64,000 nt of DNA from Streptomyces sp. yr375 (GCF_900110755.1 NZ_FOFF01000018.1:62001-126000); one strand, 5' to 3'; numbered from the stretch's first letter, positions 51,204-60,201 are shown. Made by a program: numbers and translations. The notes: generated by a model not told the origin, from the letters alone.

Positions 51204-51815
51204 ATGACTTCCGTCCTCGTCTGCGACGACTCCCCGCTTGCCCGAGAGGCGCTCCGCCGCGCGGTCGCGACCGTGCCCGGTGTCGAGCGCGTGACGACGG
51301 CGGCCAACGGCGAGGAAGTCCTCCGCCGCTGGGGTGCCGACCGCTCGGACCTGATTCTGATGGACGTACGCATGCCCGGACTGGGCGGCGTCGAGACCGT
51401 ACGGCGGCTGCTGTCCGCCGACCCCGGGGCACGCATCATCATGCTGACCGTCGCCGAGGACCTCGACGGCGTCGCCCTCGCGGTCGCCGCCGGCGCCCGC
51501 GGCTACCTGCACAAGGACGCCTCGCGCGCGGAGCTGCGCGCGACCGTCACCCAGGCCCTCGCCGACCCGACGTGGCGGCTCGCCCCGCGCCGGCTGCGCT
51601 CGGCCGAGATGGGCGCGGCGCCCACGCTCACCGCGCGCGAGATCCAGGTCCTCGAGGGCATGAGCCACGGCCGCTCCAACGCGGAGATCGGCCGTGAGCT
51701 GTTCCTCTCCGAGGACACCGTCAAGACGCACGCCCGACGGCTGTTCAAGAAGCTCGGCGCCTCGGACCGCGCGCACGCGGTGGCGCTCGGCTTCCGGTGG
51801 GGACTGGTCCGTTAG
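51204..51815 (+). CDS. bldM: developmental response regulator BldM
   Basis: 203 residues from ATG 51204 with GGAGGG upstream. The receiver domain has the acidic pair D8/D9 and the phosphoacceptor position D54 (LILMDVRMPG) plus the conserved Lys in YLHKDAS. A LuxR-type HTH (about 140-200, LTAREIQVLEGMSHGRSNAE) follows. It controls aerial hyphae and sporulation genes alone or with WhiI. No sensor kinase gene is nearby; BldM is reported to act without phosphorylation. Confidence 0.93.
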   Translation: MTSVLVCDDSPLAREALRRAVATVPGVERVTTAANGEEVLRRWGADRSDLILMDVRMPGLGGVETVRRLLSADPGARIIMLTVAEDLDGVALAVAAGARGYLHKDASRAELRATVTQALADPTWRLAPRRLRSAEMGAAPTLTAREIQVLEGMSHGRSNAEIGRELFLSEDTVKTHARRLFKKLGASDRAHAVALGFRWGLVR

Positions 51816-51848
51816 GACCGTTCCCGCCCGCCCGGCCCCGTGGCCAGG

Positions 51849-51898
51849 ACCGGTCCGAAGCCGGACAGGTCCTGGGCCGTCCGGCGGATCGGACCGGT
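51849..51898 (+). terminator. nested hairpin after bldM
   Basis: The outer stem ACCGGTCCG/CGGACCGGT encloses the inner stem CCGGAC/GTCCGG. It begins 34 nt after the bldM stop. The following 226 nt up to shbA show no other gene; the short frames there look like noise. Confidence 0.65.
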
Positions 51899-52124
51899 TC
51901 GGGGTGACGTCGGTCATTCAGTGAGGAGAGCGGGCTCATGGGCGAACCTCCCTGCTCAGACGCGGTCCGGAGGCCGGGCGAGCCCCCCTCCCGCCGCACG
52001 GCGAGCGGGAGCGGCACAGCACCTCGCCGGGTGCCCGCTGCTCGTTTCGCCGCGGATGCCGCATCCTTGAGGTGTGGAGTTCCTCGGGGACGAGTCGGTC
52101 GAGCGGAAGGGGAGGGCGCTGCGG

Positions 52125-52802
52125 ATGAGTGCCGGCGCACCTGCTCATAACGCTTCGGTGCACAACGACGGGCACGGTGCCGCGGCCACTCCGGCCGCAG
52201 TGCACCATGGACCGATGCGCGATGACGAGGCGGTCACTGCCGTGGGGACGATCGGGGCACTCGTCCATCGCGCCGTGGACGGCGACGAGCAGGCCACCCA
52301 CGACTTGCTGGCCCACGTCCACCCGCTGGCGCTGCGCTACTGCCGCACCCGGCTGTCCCGGCTGCCCGGCGACGCCCGCCACTTCGTGGAGGATCTCGCG
52401 CAGGAGGTCTGCGTGGCCGTCCTGCTGGCCCTGCCCCGCTACCGGGACACCGGCAGGCCCTTCGAGGCCTTCGTCTTCGCCATCGCCGCCCACAAGGTCG
52501 CCGACCTGCAGCGCGCCGCCATGCGCCACCCCGGTTCGACGGCGGTGCCGTCGGACGAGATGCCCGAGCGGCCCGACGACTCCCTCGGCCCCGAGGAGCG
52601 CGCCCTGCTCAGCAGTGACGCCGAATGGGCCAAGAAACTCCTGGCCAACCTCCCCGAGAACCAGCGGGAACTGCTCCTGTTGCGCATCGCAGTGGGCCTC
52701 ACCGCCGAGGAGACCGGCCAGATGTTGGGAATGTCACCCGGCGCGGTCCGCGTGGCCCAGCACCGCGCACTGAACAGGCTGCGGGCGCTCGCCGAGCAGT
52801 AG
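52125..52802 (+). CDS. shbA: ECF sigma factor, ShbA type
   Basis: 225 residues from ATG 52125 with GGAGGG 8 nt upstream; ATG 52215 is a shorter alternative. After a His/Ala-rich N-terminus come sigma-2 (about 65-130, LALRYCRTRLSRLPGDARHFVEDLAQEV) and sigma-4 (about 170-225, LPENQRELLLLRIAVGLTAEETGQMLGMSPGAVRVAQHRALNRLR), quoted in parts. Position between bldM and guaB is that of shbA, which drives expression of the principal sigma gene hrdB. There is no anti-sigma gene next to it. Confidence 0.8.
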   Translation: MSAGAPAHNASVHNDGHGAAATPAAVHHGPMRDDEAVTAVGTIGALVHRAVDGDEQATHDLLAHVHPLALRYCRTRLSRLPGDARHFVEDLAQEVCVAVLLALPRYRDTGRPFEAFVFAIAAHKVADLQRAAMRHPGSTAVPSDEMPERPDDSLGPEERALLSSDAEWAKKLLANLPENQRELLLLRIAVGLTAEETGQMLGMSPGAVRVAQHRALNRLRALAEQ

Positions 52803-52975
52803 CGGCTCCCGAGGCTCCTGCGCCCCCTTCGGTTTCGGCCTCAGGTGAACAGGCCGACCCCCGATTCCGTACGAACATACGAAGCCCGCAGTCGCACTCG
52901 ACCGTGGAATTCGGGAGGTGCGCTTCCCGTTAGCATGGACATCCGCACCGATCAAGGCCATTTGGGGAAGGTGTC

Positions 52976-54478
52976 ATGACTGCCAACGTCGACGGAGTGC
53001 CCGGAAAATTCGCGACCCTCGGGCTCACCTACGACGACGTGCTGCTGCTGCCGGGCGCATCCGAGGTGCTCCCCAACGCGGTCGACACCTCGTCCCGCAT
53101 CTCGCGCAACGTCCGCGTCAACATCCCGCTGCTGTCGGCGGCGATGGACAAGGTCACCGAATCCCGGATGGCGATCGCGATGGCCCGCCAGGGCGGTGTC
53201 GGCGTGCTGCACCGCAACCTGTCCATCGAGGACCAGGTCAACCAGGTCGACCTCGTGAAGCGCTCCGAGTCCGGCATGGTCAGCGACCCCATCACGGTGC
53301 ACCCGGACGCGACGCTCACCGAGGCCGACGCCCTGTGCGCCAAGTTCCGCATCAGCGGCGTCCCCGTCACGGACCCGGCGGGCAAGCTGCTCGGCATCGT
53401 CACCAACCGTGACATGGCCTTCGAGTCCGACCGCAGCCGTCAGGTGCGCGAGGTCATGACGCCGATGCCGCTGGTCACCGGGCACGTCGGCATCTCCGGC
53501 ACGGACGCCATGGAGCTGCTGCGCCGCCACAAGATCGAGAAGCTTCCCCTGGTCGACGCGGCGGGCGTCCTCAAGGGCCTCATCACCGTCAAGGACTTCG
53601 TCAAGGCCGAGCAGTACCCCCGGGCCGCCAAGGACGGCGAGGGCCGCCTCCTCGTCGGCGCGGCCGTGGGCGCCAGCCCCGAGGCGCTGGAGCGCGCCCA
53701 GGCCCTCGCCGAGGCCGGCGTGGACTTCCTGGTCGTCGACACCTCGCACGGCCACAACAGCAACGCGCTGAGCTGGATGTCGAAGATCAAGTCGAGCGTC
53801 CGCGTCGACGTGATCGGCGGCAACGTCGCCACCCGTGACGGCGCCCAGGCCCTGATCGACGCCGGCGTCGACGGCATCAAGGTCGGGGTCGGCCCCGGCT
53901 CGATCTGCACCACCCGCGTGGTCGCCGGCATCGGCGTCCCGCAGGTCACCGCCATCTACGAGGCGTCCCTCGCCGCCCGCGCGGCCGGCGTCCCGCTGAT
54001 CGGCGACGGCGGCCTGCAGTACTCCGGCGACATCGGCAAGGCGCTCGCCGCCGGCGCCGACGCGGTGATGCTGGGCTCGCTGCTCGCGGGCTGCGAGGAG
54101 TCGCCGGGCGAGCTGCAGTTCATCAACGGCAAGCAGTTCAAGTCGTACCGCGGCATGGGCTCGCTCGGTGCCATGCAGTCGCGCGGCCAGGGCAAGTCGT
54201 ACTCCAAGGACCGCTACTTCCAGGCCGAGGTCGCCGCCGACGACAAGCTCGTCCCCGAGGGCATCGAGGGCCAGGTGCCCTACCGCGGCCCGCTCGGCAA
54301 CGTGCTGCACCAGCTCGTCGGCGGTCTGCGCCAGACCATGGGCTATGTGGGCGCCGCCACCATCGAGGAGATGGAGTCCAAGGGCCGCTTCGTCCGGATC
54401 ACCTCCGCGGGCCTCAAGGAAAGCCACCCGCACGACATCCAGATGACGGTCGAGGCACCGAACTACAGCAGCAAGTGA
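52976..54478 (+). CDS. guaB: IMP dehydrogenase
   Basis: 500 residues. It oxidises IMP to XMP, the committed step to GMP. The TIM barrel is interrupted by two CBS domains (about 100-220: VSDPITVHPDATLTEADALC; MTPMPLVTGHVGISGTDAMELL). The catalytic Cys is in GPGSICTTRVVAG. The flap with SRGQGKSYSKDRYF and YRGPLG is intact. It is followed by a terminator and a GuaB3-type paralogue. Confidence 0.95.
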   Translation: MTANVDGVPGKFATLGLTYDDVLLLPGASEVLPNAVDTSSRISRNVRVNIPLLSAAMDKVTESRMAIAMARQGGVGVLHRNLSIEDQVNQVDLVKRSESGMVSDPITVHPDATLTEADALCAKFRISGVPVTDPAGKLLGIVTNRDMAFESDRSRQVREVMTPMPLVTGHVGISGTDAMELLRRHKIEKLPLVDAAGVLKGLITVKDFVKAEQYPRAAKDGEGRLLVGAAVGASPEALERAQALAEAGVDFLVVDTSHGHNSNALSWMSKIKSSVRVDVIGGNVATRDGAQALIDAGVDGIKVGVGPGSICTTRVVAGIGVPQVTAIYEASLAARAAGVPLIGDGGLQYSGDIGKALAAGADAVMLGSLLAGCEESPGELQFINGKQFKSYRGMGSLGAMQSRGQGKSYSKDRYFQAEVAADDKLVPEGIEGQVPYRGPLGNVLHQLVGGLRQTMGYVGAATIEEMESKGRFVRITSAGLKESHPHDIQMTVEAPNYSSK

Positions 54479-54505
54479 CGCCCACGCGCGCGTGAGCTGT
54501 TCGGC

Positions 54506-54536
54506 AAGGGGTCCCGGAGACACTCCGTGGCCCCTT
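54506..54536 (+). terminator. terminator after guaB
   Basis: A 14-position stem with one mismatch and one G-U pair (AAGGGGTCCCGGAG / CTCCGTGGCCCCTT) closes a 3-nt loop. TGTCG follows. Confidence 0.8.
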
Positions 54537-54594
54537 TGTCGTACCCGTCGGCGATACTGGAAGACGCTGAACGCACCAGGGAAAGGCCACACAC

Positions 54595-55719
54595 GTGACT
54601 GAGATCGAGATCGGGCGCGGCAAGCGCGGCCGCCGGGCGTACGCCTTCGACGACATCGCCGTCGTCCCCAGCCGCCGTACGCGGGACCCGAAGGAGGTCT
54701 CGATCGCCTGGCAGATCGACGCCTACCGCTTCGAGCTGCCCTTCCTGGCCGCGCCCATGGACTCGGTCGTCTCCCCGGCCACCGCGATCCGTATCGGCGA
54801 GCTCGGCGGCCTCGGCGTCCTCAACCTAGAGGGCCTGTGGACGCGGCACGAGGACCCGCAGCCGCTGCTCGACGAGATCGTCGGGCTGGACGCGGACACC
54901 GCGACCCGCCGCCTCCAGGAGATCTACGCGGCCCCCATCAAGGAGGAGCTGATCGGGCAGCGCATCAAGGAGGTGCGCGACTCGGGCGTGGTCACCGCCG
55001 CCGCGCTCTCCCCGCAGCGCACGGCCCAGTTCTCCAAGGCCGTCGTCGACGCGGGCGTGGACATCTTCGTCATCCGCGGTACGACGGTCTCGGCGGAGCA
55101 CGTCTCCGGTTCGCACGAGCCGCTGAACCTGAAGCAGTTCATCTACGAGCTCGACGTCCCGGTGATCGTCGGCGGCTGCGCCACCTACACGGCGGCCCTG
55201 CACCTGATGCGTACGGGCGCGGCGGGCGTCCTGGTCGGCTTCGGCGGCGGCGCGGCGCACACCACGCGCAACGTGCTGGGCATCCAGGTCCCGATGGCGA
55301 CCGCGGTCGCGGACGTGGCGGCGGCCCGCCGCGACTACATGGACGAGTCCGGCGGCCGGTACGTGCACGTGATTGCGGACGGCGGCGTCGGCTGGTCCGG
55401 CGACCTGGCCAAGGCGATCGCCTGCGGCGCCGACTCGGTGATGATGGGCTCCCCGCTCGCGCGCGCGACCGACGCGCCGGGCCGTGGCCACCACTGGGGC
55501 ATGGAGGCCGTCAACGAGGAGCTGCCGCGCGGCAAGAAGGTCGACCTCGGCACGGTCGGCACCCTCGAGGAGGTCCTGACGGGCCCCTCGCACACGCCCG
55601 ACGGCTCGATGAACCTCTTCGGCGCCCTGCGCCGCGCCATGGCCACCACCGGCTACAGCGAGCTGAAGGAGTTCCAGCGCGTCGAGGTCACGGTGGCGGA
55701 CTCGGTACACCGGCGGTAG
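54595..55719 (+). CDS. GuaB3 family IMP-dehydrogenase-related protein
   Basis: 374 residues from GTG. An IMPDH-like TIM barrel (AFDDIAVVPSRRTRDPKEVS; FLAAPMDSVVSP; VHVIADGGVGWSGDLAKAIACGADSVMMGSPLA) with no CBS domains. At the IMPDH catalytic loop it has GGGAAHTTRNVLG, so the nucleophilic Cys is absent. It is found beside guaB in nearly all actinobacteria I remember. The substrate and role are not settled; GMP-reductase-like activity has been discussed for relatives. Confidence 0.9.
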   Translation: MTEIEIGRGKRGRRAYAFDDIAVVPSRRTRDPKEVSIAWQIDAYRFELPFLAAPMDSVVSPATAIRIGELGGLGVLNLEGLWTRHEDPQPLLDEIVGLDADTATRRLQEIYAAPIKEELIGQRIKEVRDSGVVTAAALSPQRTAQFSKAVVDAGVDIFVIRGTTVSAEHVSGSHEPLNLKQFIYELDVPVIVGGCATYTAALHLMRTGAAGVLVGFGGGAAHTTRNVLGIQVPMATAVADVAAARRDYMDESGGRYVHVIADGGVGWSGDLAKAIACGADSVMMGSPLARATDAPGRGHHWGMEAVNEELPRGKKVDLGTVGTLEEVLTGPSHTPDGSMNLFGALRRAMATTGYSELKEFQRVEVTVADSVHRR

Positions 55720-55747
55720 TCCCTTAGACGGTCGTCCCTTAGACGGT

Positions 55748-55795
55748 CGAGAGGGGCCGGTCAGCTCACTTGGGTGAGGTGACCGGCCCCTCTCG
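55748..55795 (+). terminator. long terminator after the GuaB3 gene
   Basis: CGAGAGGGGCCGGTCA pairs with TGACCGGCCCCTCTCG; an inner CTCAC/GTGAG extends the helix. It is preceded by a 16-bp tandem repeat containing GTCCCTTAGACGGTC. It ends 76 nt after the stop. Confidence 0.88.
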
Positions 55796-56059
55796 TATGT
55801 CCGGCGGCCGGTCGGGCGGGCAGCCGGTCGGGCGGGCGCGCTGGGGCGTGTGGTGTGGCGTGGGGGCGCGCGGGTGCGTTCGGGGCTGATGAGGGCTGGT
55901 CAGGGGGGTGGCGGGCGGTAGCGTCCATGTCGGCGCCCCAGTTGTGTGGGGTGCCCCCTTCCAAGGACACCGTTCCGGACCCCGCCCTCGGGGCCCGGCC
56001 CGATTTCCTGAACGAGCCGTCCACCGGGCCACTGGTCGGCGTCGTGGAAGGGGGCGCCC

Positions 56060-56155
56060 ATGGGACGCCATCGCAAGCCAACCCGCTGGGACCGGATCCG
56101 TCTTCGGATGGTGAAGTGCCGGAGGAGGTGGATCTTGCGACTTTTCGGATGGTGA
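56060..56155 (+). CDS. candidate 31-residue Arg/Trp-rich protein
   Basis: ATG 56060 is preceded by GGAAGGGGGCG. It encodes a peptide with twelve Arg/Lys and four Trp (MGRHRKPTRWDRIRLRMVKC, then RRRWILRLFGW) and stops at 56155. The helix would be strongly amphipathic and basic. It lies in the 596-nt stretch 55720-56315, which otherwise holds only the terminator at 55748. I have no homologue in mind; it is a candidate only. Confidence 0.35.
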   Translation: MGRHRKPTRWDRIRLRMVKCRRRWILRLFGW

Positions 56156-56315
56156 GCGGCCGCCCCCAAACACATTAGGGGCGGACACTCCGTGAACCAT
56201 CAGGAGCCTGCCGCAGTGGCCGCTGCGGTGGGCTCCACCTGTTTCGTACGTTACCGGCGGCCCGTGTCCTGCGCCACCAGCCCCTGGAGCCCGGGTCGGT
56301 CGCGTGCGCCCCGGT

Positions 56316-57524
56316 TCACAACCGGTGCGCCGCCCCCGTGGGAGTGGCCCCGCGCGTGTCCAGCAGCAGTTGCGCCTTCACCGACAGGCCCTGGAGGTCG
56401 TACGTCCGGTGCTGCTGGAGGAGGATCGTCAGGTCGGCGTCGGCGGCGGCCTCGTAGAAGGAGTCGGCGCGGGGGACCGGGCGGTCCAGGACGCTCCAGG
56501 ACGGGATGTGCGGGTCGTGGTAGCTGACGGCCGCGCCGAGTTCCATCAGGCGGATCGCGATCTCGCGCGCGGGGGTGCCCTGCTGGTCGGCGAGGTCGGG
56601 CTTGTAGGTGACGCCGAGCAGCAGCACGCGCGCGCCCCGCGCGGACTTGCCGTGCTCGTTCAGGAGCGCGGCGGCGCGCTGGACGACGTAGCGGGGCATG
56701 CGGCTGTTGACCTGCTGGGCGAGTTCGACCATGCGCAGGGGGCTGCCGGGGTGGCCGGTGCGGTCCAGGGGGACGGAGTGGCCGCCGACGCCCGGGCCGG
56801 GGCGGAAGGCCTCGAAGCCGAACGGCTTGGTCTCCGCGCAGCGGACGACGTCCCACAGGTCGACGCCCAAGTCGTGGCAGAGGACGGCCATTTCGTTGAC
56901 GAGGGCGATGTTGACGTGCCGGAAGTTGGTCTCCAGGAGCTGCACGGTCTCGGCTTCCCGCAGGCCACGCGCGCGTACCACCTTGTCGGTGAGCCGGCTG
57001 TAGAACGCGGCGGCGGACTCGGTGCAGGCGGGGGTGAGTCCGCCGATGACCTTCGGGGTGTTGGCCGGGGTGAAGGCGCGGCTGCCCGGGTCGACCCGGC
57101 TGGGGGAGTAGGCGAGGTGGAAATCGCGGCCCGCGCGGAGGCCGGACGTCTCCTCCAGGAGTGGCCGCAGGAATTCCTCCGTCGCCCCGGGGTGCACGGG
57201 GGACTCCAGGATGACGGTGGTGTGCGGGCGCAGGTGTCCGGCGAGGGTACGGGCGGCGGCCTCCACCTGGCTCAGGTCGAGTCCGCCGTCCGCGTCGCGC
57301 GGGGTCGGGGCGCAGATGACGGCGGTGCGCACCCGGCCCAGTTCGGCGGGGTTGGTGGCGGGCCGGAAGCCCCCCGAGAGCATCCGGCGCAGTTCGGCGG
57401 GGCTGAGGGAGCCGGCCTCGGGGCCGGTGCGGTAGCCGATGGTGGGGATGCCGGCGGCCACGGCGGCCTGGGCCAGGGGCAGGCCGAGCGGGCCGAGTCC
57501 GATGACGGCGAGATCTGCGGGCAT
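56316..57524 (-). CDS. nucleotide-sugar dehydrogenase homologue, catalytic residues replaced
   Basis: 402 residues with the three-domain UDP-glucose/UDP-ManNAc dehydrogenase layout. NAD-binding GLGPLGLPLA (about 9-18), central helix ETVQLLETNFRHVNIALVNE, C-terminal UDP-binding domain VLLLGVTYKPDLAD. The active-site motifs have changed: SPER is SPSR (S142), the Lys before LLEN is Q195, the following Asn is T199, and the catalytic Cys of GGHC is S250 (GVGGHSVPLD). Overall fold and substrate loops are kept. It is probably not a working four-electron dehydrogenase. Confidence 0.85.
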   Translation of the reverse strand: MPADLAVIGLGPLGLPLAQAAVAAGIPTIGYRTGPEAGSLSPAELRRMLSGGFRPATNPAELGRVRTAVICAPTPRDADGGLDLSQVEAAARTLAGHLRPHTTVILESPVHPGATEEFLRPLLEETSGLRAGRDFHLAYSPSRVDPGSRAFTPANTPKVIGGLTPACTESAAAFYSRLTDKVVRARGLREAETVQLLETNFRHVNIALVNEMAVLCHDLGVDLWDVVRCAETKPFGFEAFRPGPGVGGHSVPLDRTGHPGSPLRMVELAQQVNSRMPRYVVQRAAALLNEHGKSARGARVLLLGVTYKPDLADQQGTPAREIAIRLMELGAAVSYHDPHIPSWSVLDRPVPRADSFYEAAADADLTILLQQHRTYDLQGLSVKAQLLLDTRGATPTGAAHRL

Positions 57525-57647
57525 GGCGTATGCCGTCCTTCCCAGTAACCGAGGTGGGACAGGTGCGCAAGCCCTGTGGACAGGATGGGCGAGCGCAATG
57601 TCAGACTAGGAGTAAATATGACCGTTATGTGGGATTGGTCGGCTGTG

Positions 57648-57764
57648 TTGATCTGCCGTGTCGATCCGCAGGGTCGATCCGCAGGGTCGATCCGCCGTGT
57701 CGATCCGCCGTGTCGATCCGCTGTGTTGATCCGAGGTGCTGATCCGCTGTGTTGATCCGAGGTG
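57648..57764. repeat. nine tandem copies of a 13-bp repeat
   Basis: Units of consensus TYGATCCGCNGTG run without a break from 57648 to 57764 (9 x 13 = 117 bp), in the 412-nt region between the diverging dehydrogenase homologue and glpD. The first and later copies vary at 1-4 positions. Thirteen bp shifts the reading frame each time, so it is not a coding repeat. It may be an array of protein-binding sites or a slippage product. Confidence 0.92.
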
Positions 57765-57936
57765 CTGACCGGCCCGTTTTCCGGGAGGTCCGCTCCGGTT
57801 CCGTGAGAGTTGTCCACAGGCTGGGGGTGAGTGGTGGCTGAAGTCGGGCAACACGGTCAGAATCTGGGCATGGGGGTTACGGACCGGGCCTCGCCCTGAC
57901 GGGTGCGGCCGGCGCGACCGACAGCGGGAGGCAGCG

Positions 57937-59643
57937 GTGAGGACAGCGACACTGGGGCCGGCGCAGCGAGCCGAGTCACTGGCGGCCATGGCCGAGCGCG
58001 AACTGGACGTGCTGGTGGTGGGAGCGGGCGTGGTCGGCGCGGGCACCGCCCTGGACGCCGTGACGCGCGGCCTGTCCACGGGTCTGGTCGAGGCGCGCGA
58101 CTGGGCGTCGGGCACGTCGAGCAGGTCCAGCAAGCTGATCCACGGCGGTCTGCGCTACCTGGAGATGCTCGACTTCGCCCTCGTACGGGAGGCGCTGAAG
58201 GAGCGCGGGCTGCTGCTGGAGCGGCTCGCTCCGCATCTCGTGAAGCCGGTGCCCTTCCTGTACCCGCTCCAGCACAAGGGCTGGGAGCGGCTGTACGCCG
58301 GTTCGGGCGTCGCGCTCTACGACGCGATGTCCATGGCCCGCGGGCACGGCCGGGGCCTGCCGACGCACCGCCACCTGACCCGCCGTCACGCGCTGCGCGT
58401 CGCCCCCGCCTTGAAGAAGGACGCGCTGGTGGGAGCGTTGCAGTACTACGACGCCCAGATGGACGACGCCCGCTTCGTCGCCACCCTCGTGCGTACGGCG
58501 GTGTCCTACGGGGCGAGGGCGGCCAACCGCGCGCGGGTGACGGGTTTTCTGCGCGAGGGCGAGCGGGTCGTGGGCGCGCGCGTGCAGGACGTCGAGGGGG
58601 GCGGGGAGTACGAGATCCGCGCCCGGCAGATCGTCAACGCCACGGGCGTGTGGACCGACGACACGCAGGCCATGGTGGGGGAGCGCGGTCAGTTCCACGT
58701 CCGCGCCTCCAAGGGCATCCACCTCGTCGTGCCGAGGGACCGGATCTCGTCCTCGACCGGGCTGATCCTGCGCACCGAGAAGTCCGTGCTGTTCGTCATC
58801 CCCTGGGGCCGGCACTGGATCATCGGTACGACCGACACCGACTGGGACCTCGACAAGGCTCACCCGGCGGCGTCCAGCGCCGATATCGACTACCTCCTCG
58901 AGCATGTGAACTCGGTGCTCGCGGTACCGCTGACCAGGGACGACGTCGAAGGCGTGTACGCGGGGCTACGGCCGCTGCTGGCCGGCGAGTCCGACGCCAC
59001 CAGCAAGCTGTCGCGGGAGCACACCGTCGCGCATCCGGCGCCGGGGCTGGTGGTCGTGGCGGGCGGCAAGTACACGACGTACCGGGTGATGGCGAAGGAC
59101 GCGACCGACGAGGCGGTGCGCGGCCTCGACCAGCGCGTCGCCGACTGCGTCACGGAGGACGTGCCGCTGCTGGGCGCGGAGGGCTACCGGGCGCTGTGGA
59201 ACGCGCGGGCGCGGATCGCCGCGCGGACGGGCCTGCACGTGGTGCGGGTGGAGCATCTGCTGAACCGTTTCGGGGCGATGGCGGAGGAGGTGCTGGACCT
59301 CATCGCGGTGGACCCGTCGCTCGGCGAGCCGCTCCAGTACGCCGACGACTATCTGCGCGCCGAGATCGTCTACGCCGCCTCCCACGAGGGGGCACGGCAC
59401 CTGGACGACGTGCTGACGCGCCGCACGCGCATCTCCATCGAGACCTTCGACCGCGGCACGCGCAGCGCCCGCGAGGCCGCCGAACTGATGGCACCGGTCC
59501 TCGGCTGGGACAAGGACCACATCGAGCGCGAGGTCCGCCACTACGAGAAGCGCGTGGAGGCCGAACGCGAGTCCCAACGCCAGCCCGACGACCTGACAGC
59601 AGACGCGGCCCGCCTGGGCGCACCGGACATCGTCCCGCTGTGA
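57937..59643 (+). CDS. glpD: glycerol-3-phosphate dehydrogenase, FAD-dependent
   Basis: 568 residues from GTG with GGGAGG upstream. It oxidises glycerol-3-P to DHAP at the membrane and passes electrons to quinone. The FAD motif VVGAGVVGAGTALDAVTRG (about 26-44) is followed by SSRSSKLIHGGLRYLE, the IIGTTDTDW and VVAGGKYTTYRVMAKD motifs, and the C-terminal DAO_C domain (about 400-540). Its last codons are duplicated 259 bp downstream. Confidence 0.94.
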   Translation: MRTATLGPAQRAESLAAMAERELDVLVVGAGVVGAGTALDAVTRGLSTGLVEARDWASGTSSRSSKLIHGGLRYLEMLDFALVREALKERGLLLERLAPHLVKPVPFLYPLQHKGWERLYAGSGVALYDAMSMARGHGRGLPTHRHLTRRHALRVAPALKKDALVGALQYYDAQMDDARFVATLVRTAVSYGARAANRARVTGFLREGERVVGARVQDVEGGGEYEIRARQIVNATGVWTDDTQAMVGERGQFHVRASKGIHLVVPRDRISSSTGLILRTEKSVLFVIPWGRHWIIGTTDTDWDLDKAHPAASSADIDYLLEHVNSVLAVPLTRDDVEGVYAGLRPLLAGESDATSKLSREHTVAHPAPGLVVVAGGKYTTYRVMAKDATDEAVRGLDQRVADCVTEDVPLLGAEGYRALWNARARIAARTGLHVVRVEHLLNRFGAMAEEVLDLIAVDPSLGEPLQYADDYLRAEIVYAASHEGARHLDDVLTRRTRISIETFDRGTRSAREAAELMAPVLGWDKDHIEREVRHYEKRVEAERESQRQPDDLTADAARLGAPDIVPL

Positions 59644-60115
59644 CGCTGCCGGGCCCGGGCTGACCCGGCCGGGCCCGGGCCGGCCGGGTCTGGCTCGGCT
59701 TGGCCTGGACCCGCTCGGCCTGACCCGTCCTGGCCCGGGTCGGCGCGGTTCGGCTTGGCCCGGCGTGGCTTGGCTCGGCCTAACCCGGGTCGGCCGGGTG
59801 TGGCCTGACCCGGGTCGGCAGGGTCTGGCGTGGCCCGGCCTGGCGCGCCCGGCTCGGCGCGGCCTGGCCCGCCTGGGCGCACCAGACATCGTCCCGCTCT
59901 GACGCTGCCTGGCCCACCCTGACCCGGGTAGGCCGGGTCTGACCCGACTCGGCGCGGTTCGGCCTGGCCCGGCGTGGCTTGGCTCGGCCTAACCCGGGTC
60001 GGCCGGGTGCGGCCCGGCTCGGCCTGGCCCGGCTCGGCCTGGCCCGGCTTGGTCCCGCAGGGCTTGCCTGGCCTCTCCAGCCTGTCTGGGCTCGGCTGGG
60101 CGAGCCCTGTCCGGG
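59644..60115. repeat. degenerate GC-rich minisatellite with duplicate of the glpD 3' end
   Basis: Most of this stretch is built from short variants of GGCCTGGCCCGGCTCGG. Bases 59606-59655 recur at 59865-59914 with three differences. That copy still reads ARLGAPDIVPL-stop with only synonymous changes. A second block (59740-59806) recurs at 59949-60015. Long frames run through it on both strands, but they are Arg/Pro/Ala-repeat noise. The whole gap to the next gene (to 60201) shows no other feature. Confidence 0.85.
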
Positions 60116-60201
60116 CTGGCCCGACTCGGCCGTTCCGGCCGACCTCCGGTTCACTCGAACGAGTGTTGGGAATCGGGATCTCTGTTCGGAACCGGCTCGT
60201 T

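Noticed and set aside
57618..57755. 45-codon ORF with AGGAG ribosome-binding site reading through the 13-bp repeats
   Set aside because: A 13-bp repeat rotates the frame each unit, the peptide has no consistent repeat, and the sequence is better explained as a non-coding array.
57648..57764. CRISPR array
   Set aside because: Units are directly adjacent with no unique spacers.
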